From: Agrocybe praecox
Taxonomy: Eukaryota > Basidiomycota > Agaricomycetes > Agaricales > Agrocybaceae
DNA: 64,000 nucleotides
Direction of reading: 5' to 3'
NCBI GenBank assembly: GCA_964017145.1
Contig: OZ024848.1
Span: forward strand, 2,616,501 to 2,680,500
In this document: in pieces, positions 1 to 12,303 of the stretch
Position numbering within the stretch: position 1 is the stretch's first letter
Layout of the letters: every line of letters starts with the position of its first letter
The notes under the pieces: generated by a model
Databases searched by the model: none
What the model was told of the DNA's origin: nothing
The model's input: only the letters and a program-made list of their open reading frames with translations
Position numbers and translations under genes: made by a program

Positions 1-969
1 GAGGATAAGAATAGCAGAAGCGATTTTGGAAAGTGCTCTCAGGTCACTGATAGAGAAACGTCAGCTTCTATATCTTATTTGGTCTCGATGATCTTGGCAA
101 ATGGAAAGAGACTAACACAATACCGCTGTGGGTCCCAAGTGTGCCATTACCAGGACCGCGGTGCACCTGGCCGTAGTTGAGATTTGGGTTCATCTTAGTG
201 GCGGCATCTAGAAACCATGCGCTGATGAAGCGAACTGGCATATGAAAAAAATTAAAATCCAGGACGTCTGGACTATAGACCAAGACCATAACGTTACGCA
301 CCGGCGTTCTGTTCGTAAGTAGACTTATCGACAATTGGGAGAACGTTTTGCGGGTCCAATGCCCACGCAAGCGCGTTGTAAAAGACAGCTTCTGCCATAT
401 CCTGGAAGTCTCCGACATTGTTGACAATGAGCCGTGCGTCGGGATTGAATTGGCCATCGCGGGATACATATTTACATGTTACCCAGACTAAAAAAGAGGG
501 AATTCTTTGAGTTGATAATCATTCGTACAGAGAGAGCCACTGACTTTGCTCAGGCGTAAGCTCAGTCGTATTTCCTGCCGATGAACAGTCAGGCCACCGG
601 CTATGTATATAGGAGGGGAGATAAAATCAACATTAGGATAGATCATTAAGCAAAGGACGTACTAAGGAGCCCAACTCAAATAATCATGCATGTCTCCAGA
701 AGGCGGGGCGGCTTTCTTGTTTACCACAGCTACAGACAACGTGTTAGGAGAAGAACAGCGATAAGCTAAGTGGGCTTACACCACGGCCCCTTGGCTGCAA
801 GACTTCTTGCCCATCGAACAATTTTAACTTGCGCCTGATAGGTACTAGCGCCAAATTTTTTGGCAAGAATGTAGTCGGGGTCGACGAAATCGTTAGCAAA
901 TGCGGGTTGAGCGACAGCCGCTGAGAAGATTGAAGAGAGAAGGGCGATATGAAAAAGCGTGAGGCGCAT
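1..969 (-). CDS. Alginate-lyase-family secreted protein, copy 1 (5' part; C-terminus off left edge)
   Basis: Reading right to left, the gene starts at an ATG at 967-969 with a typical signal peptide (MRLTLFHIALLSSIFSAAVA), then FVDPDYILAKKFGASTYQAQ and LAAKGPW. Later exons give WFLDAATKMNPNLNYGQVHR, the conserved block of fungal proteins with the alginate lyase/chondroitin AC lyase fold. Bases 1-60 match about 4498-4557 of copy 2, so only the first half is in the window. The family is known as polysaccharide lyases (Pfam Alginate_lyase), but the natural substrate in mushrooms is not established. It is a recent duplicate of 3547-5468 with scattered substitutions. No disabling change was noticed in the visible part, although not every splice site was checked. 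Confidence 0.8.
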
Positions 970-1825
970 GACGAGCACGCGCGGTATGGTTCGACAAGTG
1001 CACTTGAAGAAGAGAGGAAAAAGGTCAAGGAGAAAGAGGTGGAGGGCGTGTCGTGGTCAAATACCAATCAATAAGGCACATTATAAAGGCTCGCCGTGCT
1101 GTTATATTTCCATGTTGGATGGTAAGATCGTCAAAGATTATTAGGCGGCCAGAGTCATTTTGCTTGGAATTTGCTTGAAATGGTCTCTGATTCCGAACCG
1201 ACCAACTAATTATGCGGTCAAGTTCGCCGTTTCAGATGTTTTGGCCAGTGAAGTTTGGCCAGGCTGCGTTGACGTCTTCCAAGTTCTATGAACTTCTAAC
1301 AAGGTTGATCATACCATCCTCCTGTCTTTATTTCAAGGCATCGTAAACGGCGGGTGGCCATTGTATGTAATGTCCCGTTTGAGACGCGATAAGGATTGCT
1401 TGACAAAATGAACGACTCTTGTGACTCTTGCCCGCGACCGTCAACCTTTCGCCTGGCCACACGAAAAAGTGTATTCACGAATCGTTGTGAATCCGACAAA
1501 CACATTGGAAGTGATCTTGTGGGTAAAGACAGAGCGGGGCCAAAAAGCCTGATACCAGTGCTGGTGCTGAGCGCTGAACGTTGAACGTTGAACACTATTT
1601 GGTTGGATAGTTTTCATTTGTGATGTTTTTTGATATTACGCAAATTGCCAGATAAGGGAGTTTCAGTCAATTAGGAGACGTCCCACAATGTAGGCTGGGG
1701 CCAGCATTGTGAGTTTAATGGATGTCCCTTCGGTAGGTGAGTTGGCTACAAGACTGGATGTATGACTGGAGAAGGATGTGGTACGAAAGAAAGGACTGCG
1801 AGCTGACGTATTACGACCTTACCTA
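970..1825. other. Duplicated upstream region of alginate-lyase copy 1
   Basis: No gene is seen. The stretch is a diverged copy of about 5469-6450: shared blocks include the segment near 1215-1300 (5715-5800), the segment near 1420-1600 (5965-6170) and the segment near 1735-1830 (6340-6450). Several reading frames here are shadows present in both copies but disrupted by small indels. It probably holds the promoter of the minus-strand gene at 1-969. The copy ends at a short palindrome, acctaaattaggt, after which amidase sequence begins abruptly. Confidence 0.6.
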
Positions 1826-3010
1826 AATTAGGTCGCCCAATATGCAGTCGCAGAGAAGATGTTGCAACTTGCGACAGGCAGCTACCATACCTAACGAACG
1901 TCTATTTTTGTAGGCACTCACCGAGTACATATCATTTAGTTCCATCCGCATCCCAGCCTCGTTCAATGGTCTTTATGGCCTTCGACCTTCCATGGGACGC
2001 GTTCCATACGCTGGCTCTGTCAATTCTCTCGAAGGCCAAGATTCCGTTCTCTCCGTCCTTGGACCTATAACAAACAGTTTGGTTGGCGTCAAGAGCTTTA
2101 TCCAAAGCGTTGCCAGTCACACCCCATGGCTGAAAAATCCCATGGCCGTTAGGAAGCTGTGGAATGAAGCGGAATATAAGCTGTGGGACCACGGAGAAGG
2201 CAAAACACCTCTTTGTTTTGCTATTTTGCTGGTCATCGAGGTGGGTTTTACTCTTACTCTTACTGGTGTCCTAGGAATAAGCACAAGATATAAACTTTCT
2301 TTGCAGTTATTGAACGGAAACCCCTGAACCATATTGACATATATAAAAACGTCGTGCGTCGTCGTGGGTTGTTATTTGCTTTGCTTTTTGTGTTTAACGA
2401 TTTATTCTTTTTTTAAGAGTGCCATCTGGACATCTGCAGCGGCAGAGGACTACCGCGTCGTTACATCTCCAACAGGGGAACCTATCATCGACAGCATAAT
2501 GCTCACCACGGTAGACTTTGACAATTCAGCTACAATCCTACCTGGTGATAAACCAGCGTTTCGTCCAGCTGAAGAAGGCATTTCGGCTATGAGCTGTGGC
2601 AAATACATAAGAGGAGGGACCTTCGCGGGGGATACATGGATTACCGGAATGCTATCTGGAATGCCCTCGACTATACTGCGTTGGCCATTCCCTCTGGTCT
2701 ATTCGTCGATCCAGCTGTCGACGTGAAGAGACCTGCACACGAGTTCTTCTCAAACTTGGACAAATCCAACTACGAACTATGTATGTATTTCAACGTCGTA
2801 ATCACGATAAGGATGTATCATAATAATGTTTTCTCATTTATGTGATATTTAGATGACCCACAGACGTTCAAGGATGCGCCTATCTCGATCCAGCTCATCG
2901 GAAGAACATTGGAAGAGGAGGCTGTCATTGCTATGGGAAAAATAGTGGATGTCACCTTGAAAGCTGGAGTAGCAACTTCAACGTGGGCCACTAAAGTAAA
3001 TGGTCGTTGC
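1826..3010 (+). pseudogene. Amidase pseudogene, internally deleted copy of 9794-12089
   Basis: It is collinear with the intact amidase but missing blocks. A scrap of exon 1 (near 1845-1900) is joined almost directly to the intron before the exon encoding GRVPYAGSVNSLEGQDSVLS. The exons carrying the catalytic Lys and the GGSSGG serine loop are gone. A further segment is lost at about 2227 (intact copy 11068-11148), and about 170 nt near 2650 (intact copy about 11577-11748). At the 3' end the stop codon region is deleted, so the frame runs on after KAGVATST. The surviving parts are over 90% alike by eye, so the decay is recent. It lies between the two alginate-lyase copies, which suggests that [alginate lyase + amidase] was duplicated as a block. 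Confidence 0.85.
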
Positions 3011-3546
3011 AATTTTCCCAATCATGCAAACAGGGTTATACTTCCAGGTTCCTGGACTCAGATTGTCCCTTTTCTTCAGGCGCAGTAAGCTCGTTTACAC
3101 CGTGACAAGTATGCAGAAAATCAACACGACAAAAGCACGACCACCTGAGAGAATATTGGACGCGCGGAATAATGCCTAGAGTCGGACACGCTCTGCTATG
3201 GATAACAGGTCCTGTAACTCCGCGAAACAACAGCACTGTTCAAGATTTTCTCCGCACATGGGCCAGCCAGTAATCCATCTGGTATACAAAAACAAAGCAC
3301 TTAGACCGTGCGATACTTACGTCGAGATATCCTTGGATGGTCTCTCGGGGCATAGATCAGAGATCATAACATCCATGGTATACGTATGTGCTTGTTATTG
3401 CGAATATATATGATGGTATCTATACAGATTTTGAAGAACACTATCTTAACACGGACTACATGAAAAACAACCTTCACCCCCCCAGCAGAAAAACAGGTAT
3501 AATTAAGGAGATATACAATATCCTTGTAAAATACTCTTGGAACGTA
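3011..3546. other. Intergenic stretch between amidase pseudogene and alginate-lyase copy 2
   Basis: No gene could be supported. Short frames on both strands lack codon continuity and recognisable motifs. The last part probably holds the 3' end and termination signals of the minus-strand gene that stops at 3547. Confidence 0.4.
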
Positions 3547-5468
3547 TCATAGATAGTTGAGACCGGTAACGAAGAGGGTAAGAAGGAAGACCAGAGGTCC
3601 ACCTGCGCTCAAAGCGAAGGCGTTGCTTTCTGCATTTGCGCTATTGCTCTGGTTACGGGCTGTCGCAGTTGCCATTTGAGTGGCAGCAGTGGAGGTGGGG
3701 GCCAGGCCAGATGCTTCATTCTCTGCGAAAGGCTGGTTCCAGAGGATAAAAGGCTCGCTCATAAAGCCCGGATACGGGGTCTTGATGAATGACAGATATT
3801 TTCCATCAGCATCTCCAAATACGGAAGCGATAGCTGCGACGTTGGGGTAGAGTTCACTAGCGTAACTCGTTTCGTTGCTCGCGGCAGCAGAAATGGTCAT
3901 AGTAAAGTCGAGGGCGGTCTTGATGCTGGCACCATTATTTGTTGGTTTCTGCCAAACGGTCGTGTTGGGATCGGCGTACTGAGCGATACGTGCGTTGGTC
4001 TATCAAACCCCCGAGGATGAGTTCGGTGAATCTGGAGGAGCATAAGGATAGATACCTACGATCATGGCAGCGAGATTGTATGCTCGGTAATGGTATGGGC
4101 GAGTACGTGCGGCTTCGAGAGGCTTTTCGGTCATGTCAGGATTTCATAACATTACGGATAGAACGAGTTATCACTTACTTGCTCACCGTTCGCCGCGATT
4201 TGGTTCATGTAAATACCATCGAAGTAAGCATTGGTGACGTCCTTAGTACCCTGGATATCACCGACAACAAGCTTTAATGCAGCTAGCTGATTGAAGTAGA
4301 AGCTTCCGTGATTGCTAATAATCATTATTGAGCCAATGAACTTGCTCTTTGTAAAAGAGAAAATAACGAGCCTACTTGGTCGATTCCCGTTCCTCAACAG
4401 CGATCTTAGCGGTTTCGAGCCAGGTGATGTATTCTTTCGACCATGCAATCATCTGGTTGTCCAGGTCGGCCGTCCACGCTGTACTGCCCCCCCTGCGGAG
4501 GATAAGAATCGCAGAAGTGATTTTGGAAAGTGCTTTCAAGTCACTAGAAGAAAGAGTCAACTATATCCCATCTGGTCTCGATTATCTGAACGAATCGAAT
4601 CGAAGAAGACTAACAGAACACCGGTGTGACTTCCGAGTTGGCCATCACCAGGACCGCGCTGCACTTGGCCGTAGTTGAGATTTGGGTTCATCTTAGTGGC
4701 GGCATCTAGAAACCATGCACTGATGAAGCGAACTGCAATATGGAAAATTAGAATCCAACACGTCTGGGCTATAGACCAAAACCATAACGTTACGCACCGG
4801 CGTCCTTTTCGTATGTAGACTTGTCGAAAGGCAGGACGTTTTGCAAGTCCAATACCCATGCAAGCGCGTTGTAAAAGACAGCTTCTGCCATATCCTGGAA
4901 GTCTCCGACATTGTTGACAATCAGCCGTGCGTCGGGATTGAATTGGCCATCGCGAGATACATATTTACATGTTACCCAGACTAAAAAAGAGGGAATTCTT
5001 TGAGTTGATAATCATTCGTACAGAGAGAGCCACTGACTTTGCTCAGGCGTAAGCTCAGTCGTATTTCCTGCCGATGAACAGTCAGGCCACCGGCTATGTA
5101 TATAGGAAGAGAGATAAAATCAACATTAGCATTAGGATAGATTATCAAACGAAGGACGTACTAAGGAGCCCAACTCAGATAATCATGCATGTCGCCAGAA
5201 GGCGGGGCGGCTTTCTTGTTTACCACAGCTAAAGACAAGGTATCAGGAGAAGAACAACGCCAAGCTAAGTGGGCTTACACCACGGCCCCTTGGCTGCAAG
5301 AGTTCTTGCCCATTGAACGGCTGTAACTTGCGCTTGATAGGTACTAGCGCCAAATTTTTTAGCAAGAATGTAGTCGGGGTCGACGAAATCGTTAGCATAT
5401 GCAGTTTGAGCGACAGCCGCTGAGAAAATTGAAGAGAGAGCGGCGATATGAAAGAGTGTGAGGCGCAT
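3547..5468 (-). CDS. Alginate-lyase-family secreted protein, copy 2 (apparently complete)
   Basis: The start ATG at 5466-5468 opens a signal peptide (MRLTLFHIAALSSIFSAAVA). Splicing traced by hand gives GPWSVVNKKAAPPSGDMHDY, LSWAPYRWPDC, NTTELTPEQ, VWVTCKYVSRDGQFNPDAR, AWFLDAATKMNPNLNYGQVQ, AWSKEYITWLETAKIAVEER, NHGSFYFNQLAALKLVVGD, FDGIYMNQIAANGEQ, PLEAARTRPYHYRAYNLAAM and TALDFTMTISAAASNETSYA, the ordered blocks of fungal alginate-lyase-fold proteins. The Asn-His-Gly block and the Arg-Tyr-rich block are the usual active-site regions of this fold. The C-terminus (ALSAGGPLVFLLTLFVTGLN) is hydrophobic and preceded by a small-residue stretch, as in a GPI-anchor signal, so the enzyme may be wall- or membrane-attached (inference). 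The substrate is unknown. Confidence 0.85.
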
Positions 5469-7610
5469 GACGAACAAGCGCGTATGATACGAGAAGTGCA
5501 CTTAAAGAAGAGAGAAAAAAGGTCAAGGAGAAAGAGGTGGAGGGCGTGTTATGGCCATATACCGATCAATAAGGCACATTATAAAGGCTCGTTGTTGTGT
5601 TGTTATATTTCCCCGTTGGATGCTAAGACCGTCAAAGATTATTAGGCGGCCAGAGTCATTTTGCTTGGAATTTGCTTGAAATGGTCTGAAATGGTCTCTG
5701 ATTCCGAACCGGCCGACTAATCATGCGGTCAAGTTCGCCGTTTCAGATGTTTTGGCCAGTGAAGTTTGTCCAGGCTGCGCTGACGTCTTCCAAGTTCATA
5801 GAAGAACTCCTAACAAGTAAGGTTGGGCTAATTTATACACCTTGCGCCAGCATCCCTTCCTCCTGTCTTTATTTCAAGGCATCGGAAACCGCGGGTTGCC
5901 ATATGCAGTGGTGGGCGCAATCCTGGAGATCGTATGTAATATCCCGTTTGAGACGCAACAACGATCGCTTGACCAAACGAATGACTCCCGCGACTCTTGC
6001 CCGCGACCGTCAACTTCCGTGAACACACTCGTAGTCACCTTTCGCCTGGCCACACGAAAAAATTGCGTTCACGAGTCGTTGTGAATCCAACGAACACATC
6101 AGAAGTAGTCTTGTAGGTAGAGACAGAGCGGGGCCAGAAAGGCTGACTCTATCAGTGCCGGCGCTGAACACTATTTGGTTGGATAGTTTTTATTTGTCAT
6201 GGAAATTTTTGACATTTCACAAATTGCCTGATAAGGGGGTTTCAGCCAAGTATTAAGTAATGCCCGTACAACCCAGGAGACGTCCTGACACAGTGAGTTG
6301 GGGCCAGCATTGTGAGTTTAATGGATGTCCCTTCAGCAGGTAAGTTGGCTACGAGACTGGATGTATGACTGGAGAAGGATGTGGTAGTACGAAAGAAAGG
6401 ACTGCGAGCTGACGTGTTCCGACCTTACCTAAATTAGGTCACCTAATACTTTATTTAATATCTATACAAGCACATATAACCAAAAAAAACTGGTACATAT
6501 ATTGAATCACTGTGACTATTACGTTTAAGAATCTCCCACATATATCATATTTCACGGAGGATGTCATTATTCTTTCAATTTTTGTATTGTTGTCGATCCT
6601 TGTTTGAACGATAGAGATTTTTGCTTAACTACTTCGCTCCTTCAAAGTTCGCCCATTTATTTTTGCGTTCTTGACTTTCAAGTCCTGAAGAGAGTAAGCT
6701 GTAGGCTGACCAATTTTAAAAATCTACTTATGATCTTTTTTTTTTGCTATTTCTATTTTATTTCTCCAGCCTTCTTTGCATGCGGCAATCGGAGAATCAA
6801 CTTCGGTACGGAAAATCCCGAAATCTTGTTTTCTACACATTCATTCCCGGCATTTATGTGCTCTCTGTATAGGTCACTTCTGGGTATATATATATATATT
6901 TACTCGAACTACTGTGAAATATTATCTTACAGGTTTAGTATAGGTCGGGGACCGGCGATACATAGCGATTTTTTCCCGCATTCAAGGCTCAAGGGAAACA
7001 ACTAACCATTGTAGCCATATTGAATACTGTGTTTGTGCTATACCGTTTCAATCAACTTCGCAATATTTTCTATCACAATGATTTGGCTACACTCACTCAA
7101 ACTCGGGATACATCTATCTCTGGGCGAATTTTCCTGGTCTTCGATTATTTATATTCGGTCCGCCGCGTATAGGACCGTTAGGTTTTTGCTGGTTTTTGCT
7201 TGGTTTTTGTATCTGCTCAAATTCCTTTGCAGACTCTCGTTATACTTACTTTTTTCTTCTTCAAAGATCCATTAGGAACCTCACATTCTGCCTATATATC
7301 ACAAAAAAGCGGGGTTTCCGCACCTGTTATACGTATTTTCGCAGCTCTGAGTTGGCTCAAGTCTGACTCCATCGCGTCTCATCACGTCCGTAACAAGTCC
7401 GTAACGCGACCTCGTCACCTGTGTCGTAGTGGTGGGTAAATTTTGAAAACACACATAAGTTATGCACATATTATCCAGTTCAAATAGAGTTCGCTGATTC
7501 TCTGACAAATACCCAATGCCGGCACGCTTAAGCAGCCTGAGTCACCCAGCTAGGATGGCTCAGCGAGCCTTCCTCCATCCTGCGGCGGACCTTACATTTC
7601 TAGAAATATT
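5469..7610. other. Alginate-lyase copy 2 upstream region and AT-rich spacer
   Basis: 5469-6450 is the duplicate of 970-1825. From 6450 to 7610 the sequence is AT-rich, with runs of T and a (TA)n run near 6885. Apparent frames such as the one at 6604-7005 are rich in Phe/Ser/Tyr, a result of base composition, and show no family motif. This spacer has no equivalent in copy 1, where amidase sequence follows directly, so it was inserted in copy 2 or lost from copy 1. Confidence 0.5.
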
Positions 7611-8822
7611 AGGCTGTTCATTGGACATACTCGTCAGTTTAACTAGGTGTTTAGCGACTAACACGGGATGTCATTGCCTTGAAGGATAGATGTGTTTTTA
7701 TGATGGAGTGTCGAAGGCGCCACAGGTGCGCGCCAACGGTTGCTCGCATAGCTTGGAATTTTATACGATATACTGATTCTTGACGTACTCGTTTCCTTAC
7801 ATACGCATAATAGGATCCCAGTGAGACTGTCAACATGACCGTAATACTGGTCAAAATGTCAAAATGTGGCGTCACCGAGGAGCCTAATTCGCAACCCGGG
7901 GGCGCGAAGTGAGTGCTGCGTGAGTATAGTTCTCACCGGCGAGAGATTACCCAGTTAGGGGCTTGTCTACATTTACTGACACTGTAGAGTACTAATCAGT
8001 ATCTGCTTATACTGTGGGTCATAGAAGTCGCACGAGTGCTGCTCTACCAGTGACTTACTTCAGTCCTATTTGACCTTTTGACAATCTCGTAGTCAAGTTA
8101 TCAACTGCGAGAAGTTGATAATTACTGGATAGACAGGTGCCGACTAATTTATACGCCGATCTTTTTAATTGGGTAATAAAATTAAACCAACCTCCTCATG
8201 GTATACGGCCGCCCAAAACAATATATAAGACCAGTGAATTGAAGTAACGAAAGTCAAGCAAGAAAAGCCCCAACTTTCAAGGCAAGTGAATCGCGATTCA
8301 CTCAGAGTCCTCGTTATATTGACATGCTAGACAAAAATCAGTCAGCAATATACAACAAGTCATCCCCAGTTACAGGTAAGATGGAAAAGCATTCTCTGTT
8401 TTTTAGTCTAATCTGATAGCTTATACTAGTTAAACATGCCGACTACATCTCCTTGTTCCAACTGCGGTACAAATACCACCACATATACTGGAAGCGGATG
8501 GGGAGGCAGGTTTTCTTCCTTCGACTGATTATTTTTTTCAAAGCTGACATATGTACTACTCAAATTCTACAGGAAAATCTTGCGGATGCAAGCAGGATGT
8601 ATGCCACAAATGCAAAAGTGTCAAGAAATTTGTTCGCTCTTGCGTCAGTCATGCAAAGAGGACCAAGTGATTGGATATAATCATTAGAATTATGCATTTA
8701 ACTTGTTAATACGCATCTGAGATGCGCGTAATTCAAGTACTCCATATTCGCGAGACCCAATTTTGTCAAGTCGAGGTTATGCCGTTCAAAATTGAATTCG
8801 GATCAACATATTGAATCTCCGC
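7611..8822. repeat. Left arm of ~1.2-kb inverted repeat
   Basis: This block is repeated in reverse complement at about 15290-16437. Outer ends match at ctgttcattggacata (7613) against tatgtccaatgaacag (near 16421-16436). Inner ends match at atcaacatattgaatctccg (near 8802-8821). The arms are about 85-90% alike by eye, with small indels, and each contains one copy of a small Cys-rich gene. The loop of about 6.5 kb holds the amidase, HSP20 and LPMO genes. Confidence 0.85.
8436..8670 (+). CDS. 55-aa Cys-rich (metallothionein-like) peptide, copy 1
   Basis: Two exons, 8436-8505 and 8573-8670, joined by an intron with a GC-AG border (GGAG|GCAGGT ... CTACAG|GA), give a 55-residue protein. It begins MPTTSPCSNCGTNTTTYTGS and continues with KSCGCKQDVCHKCKSVKKFV. 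Seven Cys lie in C-x2-C, C-x-C and C-x2-C pairs plus one more, and the C-terminus is Lys-rich. The frame is supported by the inverted copy: five silent and four replacement codon differences, all Cys kept and the GC donor kept. Spacing recalls fungal metallothioneins or a small zinc knuckle, but no family was identified. A likely 5'UTR intron (acag|gtaaga near 8372 to ctag at 8430) precedes the ATG, and a TATA-like box lies near 8222. Confidence 0.6.
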
Positions 8823-9793
8823 GCCATCAGCACATGTAATCGTCCTCGTTTAGATAGGGGAGACCTAAAAATAAAATGGTATGGCGGCGAGGACTTGAGG
8901 ACACATAAAGAAATTTCGGGCCGTCTTTATCAGTGCCCACTATCTAGTGCTGCCGCTATGGCTCCGCGCCAAACTAGTGATAAATTTTGTGTATATAATC
9001 CTAGATGCTGACAAAAGTGGCTTTAGTAGTGGGTTCCATAGCTTTTCATTAATCAACCGAAGAAGACCGTTGAACGTTAGACGCCGAAGATGTTGACATG
9101 GATTTGGGGAATTTAATTGAGCACGCAAATGATTATCGGTTTCAAGGTTCTTATATTCCAAGGTATATAAGTCCACGTTAGTCAAGTGTCCATACTTTTT
9201 TTTTCCCGCTCGTTACTACACTTCTCCATTGACCCCGGCGAATGCTGCACCATCAATGCGTTACAATTTCTGCCTATAATTCATTGCATCTCCAAGCCCC
9301 GACCTCAATTCGAGAGCTTTTCGACTGACTACAGCCCTGAATTTAATGATATAAGTTGGATCTGTTATCAGTGATGCATCCGACATGGGAGTATGAAAAA
9401 GAGTGGTTTTCGACACCATTAACGATGAACACGACAAAGTTGAACGCGGTTTTGACAGCCGCAAGTTATTTTTAGGTGTCCCTGAAAGTCTATTATCTAA
9501 ACGGGGACGATTACATGAGCTGATGGGGATCATAAGCGTTAGACCCTTTTTAAACTCAGCTGGACTGTCGTCAAATCGAGGTCCTGTGGAATCATGAACA
9601 CCTCATTTGATGGCCTGTCACAGGTCTACGCCCCGTAAATGGCACGGAATTCCCTCCGACAGTTCTATTGCCGGGTAATCTTTCCCAATGGATGTCATTA
9701 TGATAAGTAGGCAAGGTCTTATCTACTCGAACGGAATCTATCTGAACCTCATTCTCTAGCTAGCTACTCCCAAGGATCGAAGAAAGAAACAGG
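8671..9793. other. Intergenic stretch before the amidase
   Basis: After the arm ends near 8822 no gene is seen. The frames at 8811-9011, 9403-9597 and 9261-9533 have no motif and overlap each other. The last ~100 bases should hold the amidase promoter, but no convincing TATA box was found. Confidence 0.4.
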
Positions 9794-12089
9794 ATGTCAA
9801 CGAAGCCTCACTGGACTGCGATAGTCGCAGAGAAGAAGTTGCGACAGGCAGCTACGATACCTAAGGAATGGATCTTGACCAACCTTCCGCCCAAGGACGC
9901 GTTGAACGTAATCGATTTCCCAGAGAAAAGCGGTTTACTCTCGGGCAAAGAGATTGAAATCACCAACACACACGTTGACGGCCTCCTTAAGAATCTGTCT
10001 AATGGAACATGGTCCTCTGTGGAGGTCACCACTGCGTTTTCCAAACGTGCGATTATTGCACACCAATTGGTTAAGCTTATGTTGTACCCTTTGCGAACCA
10101 TCTGTTTACTGACCGCGCGTATAGGTCAATTGCTTGACGGAAATATTCATCGAACGAGCTTTGGCGCGTGCTGCAGAATTAGACGAGCATTTCAAAACGA
10201 CTGGGAAGGTTGTTGGTCCATTGCACGGTAACTTTTTACTTTGAGCTCTCTATTGTGTTGCTCTCAAATTCAAATATCTGAAATTCACAGGTCTGCCTAT
10301 CTCTTTGAAGGACCAGATCAATATAAGGGGAATAGAATCGACCATAGGTATGGCATCATCCTATAGGTTGTACTTTGAGTAGTAATCGCGCCCTAGGTTA
10401 TGTTTCTTGGATCGGTGAATACGCAGCCAAGAACTCGGTCCTAGTCGATATTCTCGAGGCCAGCGGAGCTGTTTTGTACGTCAAAACAAACGTTCCACAG
10501 ACCCTTATGGTATGAATTTGGACGCGAATAATGTGCGCCTCTGTTCGCAGCGTAGCTCACTATAAAATTATGCAGTGGCCAGAAACATTCAATCACATAT
10601 TCGGTCGAACACTAAACCCATACAACCGCGCTCTAACGTCAGGTGGATCTTCCGGTGGAGAAGGTGCTCTTGTCGCCCTCAAAGGCAGTCCGATTGGAGT
10701 AGGATCGGATATTGGAGGGTAATCACCTCTATGCGTCTGTGTAGCAAGCCTGGCACTGACCGAGTACATATCCATTAGCTCCATCCGCATCCCATCTTCG
10801 TTCAATGGTCTTTATGGCCTTCGACCTTCCATGGGACGCGTTCCATACGCTGGCTCTGTCAATTCTCTCGAAGGCCAAGATTCCGTTCTCTCCGTCCTTG
10901 GACCTATATCCAACAGTTTGGTTGGCGTCAAGAGCTTTATCCAAAGCGTCGCCAGTCACACCCCATGGCTGAAAGATCCCATGGCTGTTAGGAAACCGTG
11001 GAATGAGGAGGAATATAAGCTGTGGGACCACGGAGAAGGCAAAACACCTCTTTGTTTTGCTATTTTATGGCATGACGAGGTTACGGTACCCCACCCTCCC
11101 ATTTTCAGAGCTTTGGAAAAGACAAAAGAGGCCCTTATTCTTGCTGGTCATCGAGGTGTGTTTTACTCTCACTCTTATTGGTGTCCTAGGAATAAGCACA
11201 AGGTCTAAACTTTCTTTGCAGTTATCGATTGGAAACCCCTGAACCATATTGACATATATAAAAACGTCGTACGTCGTCGCGGGTTATTATTTGCTTCGCT
11301 TTTTGTGCCAATTTGACGATTCATTTCTTTTTTAAGAGTGCCATCTGGACATCTGCAGCGGCAGAGGACTACCGTGTCGTTACATCTCCGACCGGGGAAC
11401 CTATCATCGACAGCATGATGCTCACAGCGGTAGACTTTGACAATTCAGCTACAATCCTACCTGGTGATAAACCGGCGTTTCGTCCAGCTGAAGAAGGCCT
11501 TTCGGCGTATGAACTGTGGCAAATCCATAAAAGGAGGAGGGACCTTCGCGAGGGATACATGGATTATTGGAATGCTACTATCTCTCAAACAGGTACCGGA
11601 AGACCTGTCGACGCTATTCTTTCTCCTTGTGCGCCATACACCGCACCTCCGCATGGGTATAATAGGTATGTAGGAGTGCTCTTGTGTGATATTCTTTACC
11701 GCTACGAAACTCACCCTGGCATGTAACTATAGAATCGCCAATTATACTGGTATCTGGAATGCCCTCGACTATACTGCATTAGTCATTCCCTCTGGTCTAT
11801 TCGTCGATCCAGCTGTCGACGTGAAGAGACCTGCACACGAGTTCTTCTCAAACTTGGACAAATCCAACTACGAACTGTGTATGTATTTCAATATCTTCAT
11901 ATAAGGATGTATCATAGTAACAATCTTTTGTTATTTGTGTGATATTTAGATGACCCACAAACGTTCAAGGACGCGCCTATTTCAATTCAGCTCATCGGAA
12001 GAACATTGGAGGAGGAGGCTGTCATTGCTATGGGCGAAGTAGTGGATGCCGCCTTGAAAGCTGGAGTAGCAACTTCAACGAAACTTTGA
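9794..12089 (+). CDS. Amidase (amidase-signature family)
   Basis: ATG at 9794, TGA at 12087-12089, about nine exons with short introns. Exon 1 encodes MSTKPHWTAIVAEKKLRQAA, the usual start of fungal general amidases. Later exons give LPISLKDQINIRG (catalytic Lys), LTSGGSSGGEGALVALKGSP and GVGSDIGGSIRIPSSFNGLY, which contain the Ser-cisSer pair of the amidase signature. The C-terminal part contains DYTALVIPSGLFVDP, FKDAPISIQLIGRTLEEEAV and ends ATSTKL. The family hydrolyses C-N bonds in amides; the substrate cannot be told from sequence. Length (about 560 residues) fits fungal acetamidase-type members. A recently broken copy lies at 1826-3010. Confidence 0.9.
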
Positions 12090-12303
12090 TCGTGGGCGAC
12101 ACATGAATTTGTTCTAATTTTCCTGCGCCGTTCTAAGGCTTATATCTATACGAAAATCTGATTCCGCGAGGTATGATAGTTTAAATATCAACAACTTGTA
12201 TTTGTTGAATTACACGTTTGATAAGGAAATTGCAAATTGGAATTTACACATTCATTGAGTTGGGTATGACGAAACCAAGATATAATGTGAAAACACAAGT
12301 TGT

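Noticed and set aside
6604..7439. Long Phe/Ser/Tyr-rich frames on the plus strand
   Set aside because: AT-rich, T-run composition explains them; no motifs, no paralogue, and several overlapping frames are equally open.
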